Shown here: positions 1 to 13,300 of the stretch, in pieces
Layout of the letters: the number at the start of each line of letters is the position of its first letter
Numbering within the stretch: the stretch's first letter is position 1
Assembly: GCF_021869535.1 (NCBI RefSeq)
Contig: NW_026262668.1
Location: 13,438,348-13,502,347 of the forward strand
DNA length: 64,000 nucleotides
From: Mytilus californianus
Lineage: Eukaryota; Mollusca; Bivalvia; Mytilida; Mytilidae
Direction of reading: 5' to 3'
The notes under the pieces: generated by a model
The model's database searches: none
What the model was told of the DNA's origin: nothing
What the model saw: the letters and a program-made list of their open reading frames with translations, nothing else
Translations under genes and position numbers: made by a program

Positions 1-1093
1 TGAAAACCGTGTCAAAATCAGAGGAAATTTACGGAATTTACGAGAATTTGAAATGAGGGAACATTATTTTTGGAAGAATTGAAGCCAAACTAGTATACTT
101 TTTTGACATAAAATGTCGTTTTATGTACAAAACACTTGGAAAGGACATCGTTCAGTGTAAGGAATTTGTACAGCCTCATTCGACATTAAATTTTTTTTAA
201 ATTTTGCCATTTTGGGTTAAAAAATTACGATTTTGGGTCAAAGAGCAGAATTTTGAGAATTTCACCTAGATAATGCTGAAAATTTGAAAATTTGAATATT
301 TTATGAAGAAAAAATTATCAAAACATGAACAAAACTGTGAACATGGTGTTAGTGAATGAAATAAATACACAAATAACTACAGACAAGTTTTTATTGACAT
401 TTATTATGAAGATCCCCCTCTTGAGTAATAGTAGCCAGGGAAACCATCGTCTCAGAGTAGCTTCTGTCTGGGCAGCTATCGGTGAAAGGGTTAAGTAGAG
501 AACAGAAACTAAAAATTCAGCAATTTTTCTATTTGTAAACACGCATAACTCTAGAACGGTTGTGTATAAGTTTTATAACATTTGGTTGAGACAAACTAAA
601 GTTAAAGATTGGAAACGACTACGGCGGGGGCATAAAAACCAATGAAGACATTAATCTCTTAATACACTTTACTACAAAATACCACAATTTAAATATTAAT
701 GAAATTTTTTGGAGTTAAAAAAAACTAAAAATTAAACTTAAATTCAAAATAAACTATGTTGACAGTTTGTCAATCAACAAGCCTGTTTCAGTTTAATGTT
801 GATTTTTTTTGATAATTAATTATCAGAAATTTGCTGTGTTCTTCTCAGAAGGCCCTATCAAAATTCTACTGGCCTCAGGCCAGCGGACCAGTGCTTAAGT
901 CGACCCCTGATATAATATGATCTGTTACCAATAGATAAATGGATCAGTCCCAAATACAAATGTAGATGCACACATAAGCCTAGGCAAAAAAGAATGAAAA
1001 ATTCCCCTAGCTGCCTGTCTATTAAAATTTATAGCTGGAGCACTGACATGCCAAATGAGTACGAGTTGTCTTTCTAAGGAATCTAAAATGTGC

Positions 1094-2197
1094 CACAGGC
1101 CTCTACAATAACTTTTTTTTCAACTTGTCCAGTAGGACAAGTACAACCCAAAACTTACTTGTCCGAATGAAATTGGAACTTGTCCAAATCAAATCTTAAT
1201 AAGTTGATCCAAGGAACAAAATGAATTAAAACAACAGAACAGAATTTGATTTATATCTTTTGAAATACTTTTCAAAAATATGAGTCGAGAACAACTGAAT
1301 CTAGTCATGTCACAGGGCTTAGGTTCTAGTTTTCATCAATGCGAAAGTCTCATCAGACTCTGCACATGAGGCACCGTCTGATAGGCCTGTCAATGTACAC
1401 TCATTGGATTTGTATCCTGGTTGTTTAAGTTGAAAAAAGATTATTCAAATGCAATCAATAAAAAAAAAGAAGATGATGTATGATTGCCAATGAGACAACT
1501 CTCTGCAAGAGACCAAATGACACAGAAATTAACAACTATAGGTCACCGTATTGCAAGTATTGTTTCTTTCTACATATGATCAAATATGATTTTGTGAATT
1601 TTATGGTAAATAATTTCTTCTTTTTTATTTAAAAAATATTTTTGTTAAAAAAATTACCGGTATGGTGTTTGTTATAAAGCAACAGAATAAGGTAGGAAAA
1701 CAGAATAAGGTAGGAAAACAAGGTACTGATTTGTCTTGGTCCCGAAATGTCTCCTGCCTTTCCAAACTGTCTATTAATCATGTCTATTAAATATGTCTCC
1801 TACGGTGCCAAACTGTCTATTAAACTTAGGAGGAATCATTTCCCAGCTGGTGAAGAACTGTCTTGTAAAGTTACCTTTTCTACAAAGCGCACTGATTCGG
1901 ATCAGTAAAACTGGTTTCCGAAATATAGTATGCCTTTTACCTATTAAAAAGTATCTGACAAAGATCCAGTTTAAAATTATCGGTTTGCAAGTAAACATGT
2001 CAAATTAATACTTGTTTTTATCTTCTTTTCTTGTTTTTTGTTTATAATTACTTTGTTCATCAAAGTTGGATTAAATTTATTTTCTGCAGAATAATTTTAC
2101 TTGTCCCGTCGGACAAGCTTGATCTAGCTTTTACTTGTCCGACCTTTTTTTCCTCTGGTACCGGACAATCGGACAAGCGTTATTGTCGAGGCCTGTG
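1094..2197. mobile_element. Non-autonomous DNA transposon with CACAGGCCTC inverted ends (hAT-like)
   Basis: The left end 1094-1112 and the reverse complement of 2179-2197 agree at 18 of 19 positions, starting CACAGGCCTC. Inside both ends are ACTTGTCC motifs, some as dyads with GGACAAGT (1123-1142 and 2099-2118, with extra copies near 1150-1190, 2133 and 2171). Such subterminal motif clusters are typical of transposase-binding ends. There is no transposase frame; the longest open frame is about 75 codons. No clean target-site duplication could be read. A fragment of another interspersed repeat is nested at about 1469-1556. Confidence 0.7.
1469..1556 (+). repeat. Interspersed repeat fragment, GCCAATGAGACAACTCTC family
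   Basis: This carries the core ATGATTGCCAATGAGACAAC followed by AGAGACCAAATGACACAGAA, a repeat family seen at least seven more times in the window. It sits inside the 1094-2197 transposon. Confidence 0.75.
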
Positions 2198-3542
2198 TCA
2201 TTGTATTTAAATAAGCATTGGGTTTACTAATAAACTGTGGATTCATTTATTTTTCGTTGATAGCAATTTGTGTGGATCGGTGGGAAATTGAATTTTTTTG
2301 GATATTTAATTTTATGGTTTTGTCAATGTTTGCATACAATCTTATACATGCAGGCATTTGTACTTCTTTGAACATTAAAATTCATGGTTTACCTAAATAT
2401 CAACGTTATATCCCACCAATATTATTAATGAATCCACAGTATACTGAATTTCTAATTGACTAGTCACAAAATCAATTTTATTGAACAAAAGATGACATAA
2501 AGAGCTTCAGGAGAAAAACAGAGAAAAAGGTCATTACAGTCACATTTTTTTTTACTAATTTTGGTTAGATATAGAGTAAAATTGAAGATTTTCACAGGTT
2601 TTAATCAAGAAATTGTGTTAACTAACAATTGTCAAATTTGAGTATTTTTCCAAGTCAGTTGCATTTAAGCAAACAATACTTCTATTTTGGCCCTAATTAT
2701 AGCTACCATATACATGTATATGCATCCAAATAAGTCCAGGTGTTTTTCCTCTCTCAATTTTAGTTTCAAATGCTTTGCACTAAATCCGTTTTTAATTTTT
2801 AACATTTAGGTGGACTAGACCAACAAAAAGCAAATACATGTAGCTTTAAGATCAAAAGTTCTTCATTTAGTTGCTACAAAGTTAAAACTTCCTGAATATA
2901 TTCATGTATTAAATGTGTTTTGGTTGTATAGTCATGTACTTGTAATACAATTGAATACTACCATACATATGTGATGTATTCACTTTTCACATTTGCATGA
3001 TAGATGTACATGTATTATTAGTGGTTTACTATTTTATTCCTTTTTGACTTTTCTATCATAGTAATTAAATGTACAATTTGTCAAACACATGTAATTTACC
3101 TGAGATACATCATATATACATTTGTACAAAAATGTACATGTACCAACATTTACAATGTACCTGTAAGCTATTTAATTTTAACATAAAAATGCAATCAGCA
3201 CCCCCTTTGCCCTTGACTGGTGATTTGATAAATACCAAGTGTATTAATCAAGCAGCAGGTGGTCTTATGATGGACATAAAGGACCATCAAGGTGGACATT
3301 GTTTTTATGGGCACCATGCATTATCAGAGTATGGTTGTACTGTACATGATGCAGCTAAAAATAACTCTTGGAGGTGAAATTACACACTGACTGCTGGTGA
3401 ATATGGAAGACTTACGTAGAATTATCTCAATAGTAATATTTGTCAGGGTGGTTTAACTCTAAATCACCCTCATTCACCTTGATTCAACCAACCCCAACAA
3501 GAATGATTTTTCAGTGTACTGTAACAAGTGTGCATAGCTCAC

Positions 3543-4336
3543 CTTGATTGAAAGACAACACAGGATGAAAGGCTGGATCAAGAATGGCAACTCTATCCTG
3601 CAGTGGGAAACTATCTACATCTATCCTTTGTACATTATTGTAACGTCCTCCACACATTGGACATGATGAGATTGGAGGATAACACTGACATTTCACAGTT
3701 GAAAGACGAGCAGCTTTCCTACTAACATTGTGTAGTCCAGCTGTTCGTAACAGTTTACGTTTCCTATAACTACGCACAGGACGGCAACGCGATGCCTGAC
3801 ATGTAATGTCATGATTGATGGGAGATGAATGTGGCGTAACATCGCCGTCACCACCTGGTCCTATTGTGACATTCTGACCATCTCTGTGACTAGTACCTAT
3901 CACTCCATTCAAATGTTTAGCCTGTGAAGTTGGTGTTAATTTTGTATCTCCTGCCATCACAGACGTACTCTGAGCAGGTGATACTGTTCCCAGAGACTGA
4001 GTCAACTTTGAAGCTTGTCGATTAACATTCATCATTAAATTAGATATATTACACGGGGATGCCAAAGCTTCATTTTTGCGTTCTAGATTTGCTATTTTTT
4101 GTTCCAGTGGTGACAACTTTTGTCCTGCTCTGTTCTGACGGATTCGCCATAACAAATCTTCAGGAGAAGGCTGTTCTCCTAGAAGAACTGGTCCTTTTGT
4201 ATGTCGAATTTGTTTATAGATTTCACTTTGTTGTCGAATTCGATATTCTAGATCAGAAACTTGAGCTTGTAACCACGTCCACCGTGAAGCCACATTAGCT
4301 CTCTCTGAGGCCCATTTCCATTCTGCTCGACGGTGT
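3543..4336 (-). CDS. KANSL1: KANSL1 second coding exon
   Basis: The exon has a 3' splice site TTTTTCAG|ACACCG and a phase-1 donor TCAAG|GTGAGC. It carries 264 codons flanked by 1-base partial codons. It begins with the most conserved part of the protein (HRRAEWKWASERANVASRWTW), then a DLEYRIRQQ helix. The WDR5-contact-like ASRCRPV lies at about 3775-3795, and a Cys-rich SSCPMCGG with the HPVLSF block close to the donor. Vertebrate KANSL1 shows the same order. Confidence 0.93.
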
Positions 4337-7300
4337 CTGAAAAAGTAAAGTAATTTCTAAATACCAATATCCATAACTGTCTGCTATTAAACATGTAATT
4401 CCAACCCTGTTTAGTATTCTTTTAGAACAAACATTGATTTCTTCTATATCCTGCAAAGAATACAAAATAGCTAATATTCTTTTAATGATTAATCAAAACA
4501 TACATGTAAATGCATGCAGATTAAGTTGCAATTTTTAATTGACCTAAAAACAACTACTGCTATGAAAGTGTATAATCAATCTTAAAATCTTCAAAATTTA
4601 GTCAAATAGAAATGTACAGTGTACTTGGTATACGTATTTAAGAGTAGAAGTTAAGAAAAGGAGATTCTACAGCTATCTTAACCCAAATAATTCAGTCCCA
4701 CTAAGTGATCTACTCTCCCACTCACGAGGGCTGACCTCTTTAAACGATAGAAATGTGTCACAAAATCAGGATTTTGACTTCTGCTCTCTGTACGAGCAAT
4801 AATAGTTTAATATTATCCAGATAGGTAAATCCCGAGCTAATTCCAAATGATTAATTGACAATTTTTCATTGATGAGGCTTTCAGGCGTTAATGTACTTGT
4901 AGCTGTAATGTCATAGAGCAGCAGAATATAATGACCAAATTATTTGGGTTACAGCTACAGTCTTCACGATACACTTTTGCATACACAGACTAGACACTTA
5001 TTTTTTGGGAAATTTTTAAATAGATTGTATTGGCATGTTCATGTATATGTATAGTAGCTGAAATTCTTACAGGCCTTATACTGGAATGGTTGGTCCGCTG
5101 CTGAGCCTGAAGACTATCTATTCAAAGTAGTCACTTTCAAGTCTGATACTCTGCATATTTGTAAAATATCTTAATCAAGTGATTATCAATAAATGGAGAA
5201 TGTGTCCATGGGACACAAATGATGCCCTGGCTTGCATACAACTTTATAAAGGGACATAACTCAAGAATGGTAAATGTGACGCTACCCAAATTCATACTTG
5301 ATCTGAATTTTGTGGTACTAAGCATTGTGTATAAGTTTCATAACATTTGGTCGAAGCAAACTTAAGTTAAAGAACAGAAACGAAAAATTCAGCAATTTTT
5401 CCATTTGTAAAGGGGCATAACTCTAGAACAGTTAAAGTGAAGCCACCAAAATGCAAACTTAATCTGTGTTTTGTGGTAATAAGCATTGTGTATAAGTTTC
5501 ATAACATTTGGTTGAGGCAAACTAAAGTTAGAGAACAGAAACCAATTTGTGGGACGTACAGACATACAGACGGACAAGGGTAAAACTTAATGCCCTCTCC
5601 GCTACGGTGGGGGCATAAAAAGTTGGAGAAAACTAACTACTGAGGGAAATCCAGAATATTCTAAGTGAGATCTACAAAATTCTTAATGAAATGTACAAAA
5701 TTTGTCCAACAAGTACAGAAACATGTACTAAAATCATTGATGAATCATAATTGCATGTACTTAAATTAACTGCAGTGCACCTGTGTGTACATTTATTATA
5801 CTTTCATTATTTGACTTTGTCATACTGTACATACATGTAGCAAATTTCTAGACATAAAAAAACACTTGTGTAATGAAAATGAAAAAGTTAAAAATGAGTA
5901 CACTTCACATCAATATAAGCAAATAAATGAACATAATTCAAATAATTCTGCTTCTATTTGTACATATACATGTACCATTGCAATATAAAAATAATAAGAA
6001 GATGTGGTATGATTGCCAATGAGAAAACTCTCCACAAGAGACCAAATATGACAGAAATTACCATTGCAAGTTCATTCAAATGTAAAACAGAAAGGATCAT
6101 GACCTCATAATAATTTAAAAAAAAAAAAACCAACATAGTTTTATTTGAATTGCATAGAAAATAAATGAAGAATGTGTCCATGGGACTCAGTCTCACTCAG
6201 ATGATGTCATATAACGCTTGCATATAATGTTATAAAGAGACATAACTCAAGAATGGTAAAAGTGATGCAACCCAAATTCGAACTTGATCTGTGTTTTGAG
6301 GTTATTGGCATTGTGTACAATTTTCTTAATTTTGGTTGAGGCAAACTAATTATAAAGTCAGAGAACAGAAACTATTTTTTGGGACGTACAAACGGACAAG
6401 GGTAACACTAAGTGCCCCCTCTGGCACGGCGGGGGCATTAAAATTGAAGGTGACAAAATGAAATACTTATTGCAAAACACAAGCATAATCAACTGTTCAG
6501 TGTAAATCATCCCTTCATTAGGTTTTTTTTTGGCATTTAAATACAATATCAAATTTGTTTTAAATAAAACTTGATAATTCATTACTATGTTTACAATTAT
6601 TATTTATATATATTATAATATATACCATAAATATTCATGAATAGATTTCATGAAGACTACTTATGCAACAGGATGATAAGCAATAAATATAATGAAAGAA
6701 CCTTAGTGAGCACGCTCACATACATTGTCATTGGAGAAATAAAATAAGTGTAAGAAAAAAAAATTGTATCAGAGAAAATAAAATGCTCCGCAGGGCGCAG
6801 CTTGATACAACCGTAGAGGTCGAACCCTGAACAGTTGGGGCAAGTATGGACACAACATTCAAGCTTGAAACAGCTCTGAATTTTGATTGTGATTAAATAT
6901 TTGACACAGCATAGGTTTCTGACACAGAATGAATGTGGTCTAAGAGCTTAAAAATTTTAAATTGGACATTCACCTATTATGGTCCAATATCCAAAATCTA
7001 AATACATGGTTAGATTCAGCATATCAAAGAACCCCAAGAATTCAATTTTTGATGAAATCAAACAAAGTTTAATTTTGGACCCTTTTGATCTCAATGTGGA
7101 CAAAGTTGATAATGGGGCCCAAAAATCAAAAATCTAAATACATGGTTAGATTCAGCATATCAAAGAACCCCATATATTCAATTTTTGTTGAAATCAAACA
7201 AAGTTTAATTTTGGACCCCGATTTGGACCAACTTGAAAACTGGGCCCATAATCAAAAATCTAAATACATGTTTAGATTCAGCATATCAAAGAACCCTAAG

Positions 7301-10300
7301 AATTCAATTAATGAATTTTTGTTAAAATCAAACTAAGTTTAATTTTGGACCCTTTGGACCTTAATGTAGACCAATTTGAAAACAGAACCAAAAATTAAGA
7401 ATCTAAATACACGGTTAGATTCGGCATATCAAAGAACCCAAATAATTCAATTTTTGATGAAATCAAACAAAGTTTAGTTTTGGACCCTTTGGACCTCAAT
7501 GTGGACCAATTTATAAACGGGGCCCGAAATCCAAAAACTTAATAAATGGTTAGAATCAGCATATTAAAGAACCCCAAGAATTCAAGAATAAAACCCCATT
7601 GAAATTGGTCAAGAAATAAGCAATTTATACGAAGTATCTTCTTTTGCACAATACTGTGCAATTGAATATTTCTTGCTATTGCGCAATACTGTACAATTGA
7701 CAATTTCTTGCTATTGCGCAATATTGTGCTATTGGATATTTCTTGCTATTGCACAATACTGTGCAATTGAAGATTTCTTGCTATTGAGCAATACTGTGCA
7801 ATTGAAGATTTCTTGCTATTGTGCAATTGAAAATTTCCTGCTATTGCACAATACTTATTATATAATAATTTACACATCCTGTTTGGTGTGTATCTCCTAT
7901 CATATCATTATTATTTGCTTTTGAATATAAAACAGAAATAACCAACTTAAAATGTAAAATTTTAAAATAAAAAAAAAAGGAAAAAAAAAAAAAATCCCCC
8001 CCCCCCAAATTTTTTCAATCCCCTTATGATTCATCACCCCCAAACTCAATCCCAGCCTTCCCTTTGTGGTATGGTACCTTGCAGTACAATTTCAGAGAGA
8101 TCCATACACTTGAACACAAGTTATTGTCTGGAAACTAGAAAAATGCTTATTTTTGGCCCCTTATTCCTAAACGTTTTGGGCAATTACCCCCAAACTCAAT
8201 TCCAGCTTTCACTTTGTGATATAGAACCTTGTAGTACAATTTCAGAAAGATACAGACACTAACACACAAGTTATGTCTGGAAGTTACAAAAATCCTTATT
8301 TTTGGCCCCTAATTCCTTAACTGTTGGTACCATAACCCCCAAAATCAATCCCAACCTTCCTTTTGTGGTATTGAACCTTATGGTAAAATTTCATAGAGAT
8401 CCATTCACTTAAACTAAAGTTAGAGTGTGAAAACCAATGTGTCTTCGGACGACGCCAACGTCATACCAATATACGACTTTTGCGGTCGTATAAAAATTGA
8501 ATCATAATTTCCTGTCAATATGCACATCTACATAGTATGTCCTTATTATCTGAAAAGGTTTCATGAAATTCTGTTGTGTGGTTTGAGAGGAGTTGCGATG
8601 ACAAAAGGTTGCAGTAGTATATTGGGCAAATAAGTTCAAAGGGGCGTAACTCCTGGAAAAAAAAATTGAATCGTAATTTCCTGTCGATATGCACATCTAC
8701 GTAGTATGTCCTTATTATCTGAAAAGGTTTCATGAAATTCTGTTGTGTGGTTTGAGAGGAGTTGCGATGACAAACTTGCAGTAGAACATTAAAGTAAATA
8801 AGTTCAAAAGGGCGTAACTCCTGTAAAAGAATTGAATCGTAATTTCCTGTCGATATGCACAACTACATAGTATGTCCTTATTATCTAAAAAGGTTTCGTG
8901 AAATTCTATTGTGTGGTTTGAGAGGAGTTGTGATGACAAGAAACAGGACTGACGGACGGACGGGTCAAAAACATTATACCCACCGCAACTCGTTGCGTGG
9001 GGTATAATTAATAAATTGAAATGAGATCTACATGTAAATGTACTTCTAAGGATTGCCACTAATCATTTCCACTTTCCTCTGTACAAATATTTGCCAATGA
9101 AAAATGTACTAAATGTATCTTGATGTTCAGGCACACCACAAATAGGAACCAGCAGCGTCAGACCACAAATTCAAATCCATATCTATTCAACCAAATTTTT
9201 CAATTTTCACAGCTTTCTATTTATTCTATCTTAAGTTTAACTTCATAGAAACCAGGTATATCCTGAATTATACATATACCACCTTTCTATATAAGTTTCA
9301 ACCAATGTTAAAAGTCATGTAGTGAAACAGGACCGTTTGCAAGACAACTACATGTACAGGTACTACTAAAAGTAACCCCTGGTTTTCTGGAAACCTTAAG
9401 TAAGTACACAAGAGTGCACACGCTGAAATGTCTCGCCTGCTTTACTAATCATTGATATTATGTTGATAGTCCTAAATATAAAGCTTTATTACAACTGTCA
9501 CATAAACTTAACATTAACCAAGTAAACTAATCATTGACCAACGAACCATGAAAATGAGGTCAAGGTCAGATGAACCATGCTAGGCAGGCATGTACAGCTA
9601 ACAATTCTTCCATACAACAAATATAGTTGACCTATTGCTTATAGTTTAAGAAAAACAGACCAAAACACAAAAACTTAACACTGAGCAATGAACCTTGAAA
9701 ATGAGGTCAAGGTCAAATAAAACCTGCGTGACTGACATATAGATCATAAAATATTTCCATACACCAAATATAGTTGAACTATTGCATATAGTATTAGAAA
9801 AAAAGACCAAAACTCAAAAACTTAACTTTGACCACTGAACAAGGTTGGGCGGTAAATACCACCCCCGGTATTTACCAGTGGTATTTACCGGTATTTACCG
9901 TCCCGGTCAATACTCCTCAAGTGGTCAATACTGGCAAATACTGGACAATTGAAATTTTCATTGTTCTTTTGACAGATTTTACTATCAATGTTAGTTAAAT
10001 CTTAGTTGATAGGGGAAATTATTTTAATTTTATTCATATGGCATGATTCAGTTTATAAAAAGGATTGATATTGGTATGTTTTATCAACTATTAGTATGAA
10101 TAATGACTTATTCAGTTCTTATGGGTAATGATATAACATAGTTTAGGTATGAATATAAAATTGCTATATCAGTTATTTCAACATGTATAAAATATATATA
10201 TTTTTTTCTTGAAAAGGTATGATTTTAACAGGTAAATAGAATTAAAGGTGACTAGATTATCAGGGCATTACCTATTAAATGGCAAGCAGGTGTCAAAAGT

Positions 10301-13300
10301 TTATTCAATATTACAACTGCCCCCCTAATAAATGTTGACATAACAGGAAAAAAGTCATAAAAGTTATTTTTGAAGACTGTTTAAAACAATTATTTTATTC
10401 CTGACTATTCAACTGTATGATAAATATCTTCTAAAACTAAATCATGTAAATACAGAAAATGGAAATTTTGAAGGATCTATACTTTGGCTGCTGTTTTTCT
10501 TTTTCTTTAATTTATTCTAATAATCACTGTCCATGATGTGTTCATTTATAATTTCAATTTATATAAGAAAAGATAACATTAAAAAAGTCTAATTTTGACT
10601 TGAAAACTTTCATATTTTCATGACTAACAGTAATTGAATGTACATGATGTAGGGCTAAATATCACAGGACAGAAAGTCACAATGCAATTTTGAAAGAACT
10701 ATTTCTTTGATTAAGAAAAGACTAATTTATAAGACATTGTTTTATTACATTTGCTGAAATTACTGTTAAGAAAACAAGCTGTCATACTTTTTCATGACTG
10801 GCTTCATGGTACCAAGAAATATCCTTTGTAGGATTAATATTTAATAAATCTTCATTTAACCATGTTTATTATCAATCTCATAAACATTACAATGAATTCA
10901 TTCCAAGGATTTTCCCTTACATATTCAAAAACTTGTTAACTAATTAATCGTGAGTTTTTGTCCTTTACAATTTGTCCATTTACCCTGTAGTTGACCAGGT
11001 AGGGACTGTATTTAATAGTAATATCTTATCAAAATTTCAATTGACCAGTATTTGCCAGTATTGACCAGTATTTGCCAGTATTTCCCGGTATTTACCGCTG
11101 GCCTGGTCAATACTAGTATTGACCGCTTTTTTGCCAACCTTGCCACTGAACCATGAAAATGAGGTCAAGGTCAGATGACACCTGCCAGCTAGACATGTAC
11201 ACCTTACAATCATTCCATACACCAAATATAGTAGACCTATTGCATGCAGTATTAGAAAAAAAGACCAAAACTCAAAAACTTAACTTTGACCACTGAACCA
11301 TGAAAATGAGGTCAAGGTCAGATGACACCTGCCAGCTAGACATGTACACCTTACAATCATTCCATACACCAAATATAGTAGACCTATTGCATACAGTATA
11401 AGAAAAACAGACCAAAACACAAAAACTTAACTATAACCACTGAACCATGAAAATGAGGTCAAGGTCAGATGGCACCTGCCAGTTGGACATGTACACCTTA
11501 CAGTCCTTCCATACACCGAATATACTAGACCTATTGCTTCTAGTATCTGAGATATGGACTTGACCATGAAAACTTAACCTTGTTCACTGATCCATGAAAT
11601 GAGGTCGAGGTCAAGTGAAAACTGTCTGATGGGCATGAGGACCTTGCAAGGTACGCACATACCAACTATAGTTATCCTATTACTTATAATAAGAGAGAAT
11701 TTAACATTACAAAAAATCTGAACTTTTTTTTCAAGTAGTCACTGAACCATGAAAATGAGGTCAAGGACATTGGACATGTGACTGACGGAAACTTCGTAAC
11801 ATGAGGCATCCATATACAAAGTATGAAGCATCCAGACCTTCCACCTTCTAAAATATAAAGCTTTTAAGAAGTTAGCTAACGCCGCCGCCGCCATAGCCGC
11901 CGCCGGATCACTCTCCCTATGTCGAGTTTTCTGCGACAAAAGTCGCAGGCTCGACAAAAACGTACATGTATACTATGGAGTGCATTAATCCTCAATTTTT
12001 AATGCATACTCATTCACAAGTAAATTTTGACTCAAAATGGTCTAAATATATATTTCCCTTTCACCAAAAGTTTCATTTCTGCAAATTTGTTGGTTAGTTA
12101 AGTTTAAGTAAACAATGACATCAAAAGCATTATTTTTTTTTTCTACTTGTGGTATTGAACAGACCAGAGCATATAACAGCCCATGGCCACCAATGACAAG
12201 AGTTTGTGATCTTTTTTTCCATTATGGTCCTTGAAGAAAATCAGCTGGTCCTCACTATTATCTCTTTTGCAAATACCAAAATAGTCGGTCCTTTTCAAAA
12301 TTTTGGTGGTCAAATCCCTTGGACCACTACTTTTCCCAAACTCTACAATAGGTCTTCAACCTTAGAGAAAATCCTGCGCCCAGAAGCACATTTTGAATGA
12401 AACGTGGAAGCAATTCATACCAAAAATGTTTGCACTATCAATGCTTTTACAATCCTATTAAATTATAAAAAGAAGCATTCAATTCTTATATTACATTTTT
12501 ATGCTTTAAATTAAGAGATATCAAGCTTTTTGTTTGTTTCTTCTATGCATTGTTTTAACACTGTTACCGATAGCATTCATGTGCAGTCATACATGTAGCT
12601 GTCATGATAAAAGTGCGGAAAACTGATTATTTGAGTGAATTTTTTCCAAGTCCCAGAACCACAACTCTGCACAAAATCATCAGACCGGAACAAAATTCGA
12701 ACTTGATCTGTAACTTGTCCTGATGAAACAATACACCAATATAAAATAAATATCTTCAAGGACTAAGAAAAAAAGTGTGGAAAACTGATTTGCCGGACTG
12801 ACAGACAGACTGCAAACCTAAAGTCCCCTTCGACTTAGACGGTAGGGGCCTAAAAAATTCTCAATGTCATATTAGAAATTTATGAAAAACTAAAGGGAGG
12901 TTATCTGAATAGATATAAACCAGTCACCAAAGTTTCATGAAAAACTGTTCAAAGCACTTTAAAGAAATTGTCAGAAAACTGGAAAATCACCCTTTTTTAT
13001 GAATAAAATCCCATACAATGTAACTCAGAAAAGTAAAATCTAAAATTTATAAAAATGGAAAGGGAGCTAATTAGGTCAATAGATATAAAGAATTCACTGA
13101 AGTTTCATGCAAATTGGTCAAAGCGTTTTTGAGTTATTGTCTGACATGTTAATGACAGAGAGACAACGGTATACCATAATACATCCCGTAAACGGGCGTA
13201 TAAAAATAAAACTGAATGTTGTTATTAGACCAAAAAAAAATATATAGATATAGGAAGATGTGGTATGATGCCAATGAGACAACTCTCCATCTATATCTTT

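Larger units (their letters stand above)
1..3536. other. KANSL1 downstream intron: no exon found, repeats only
   Basis: No minus-strand segment resembling the next KANSL1 exon or the PEHE domain was found here. The stretch contains the end of a bivalve-type interspersed repeat (480-640), the 1.1-kb inverted-repeat transposon described separately, and AT-rich sequence with many TACATGTA motifs (2700-3150). A plus-strand open frame at 3069-3377 resembles nothing I know. Confidence 0.5.
6780..8497. repeat. Composite interspersed element, long copy, with internal tandem arrays
   Basis: It begins AAAATGCTCCGCAGGGCGCA and ends TGCGGTCGTATAAAAA. A shorter copy at 14108-14727 starts and ends with the same sequences in the same order, so both are copies of one element. 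The terminal ATACGACCGCA/TGCGGTCGTAT sequences are inverted with respect to each other (the left one is eroded here). Between them lie the arrays at 6980-7600 and 7638-7850, a homopolymer A/C tract near 7970-8007 and three repeats of a CCCAAACTCAATCCCAGC unit. No protein is encoded. Confidence 0.7.

Noticed and set aside
839..910. End of another CAGGGGTCGACTTAAG-type element (minus strand)
   Set aside because: Only one terminus could be seen (CCCCTG near 903-908), so no element could be bounded.
3069..3377. 102-codon plus-strand open frame
   Set aside because: No recognised domain, unusual composition, antisense to the KANSL1 intron and no splice or start context; kept only as a note.
7673..7924. 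83-codon frame rich in CAILCY words
   Set aside because: Translation of the 35-bp tandem array.
8515..9059. Minus-strand frames of 109-115 codons
   Set aside because: They run over three copies of a non-coding 165-bp repeat and repeat the same peptide.
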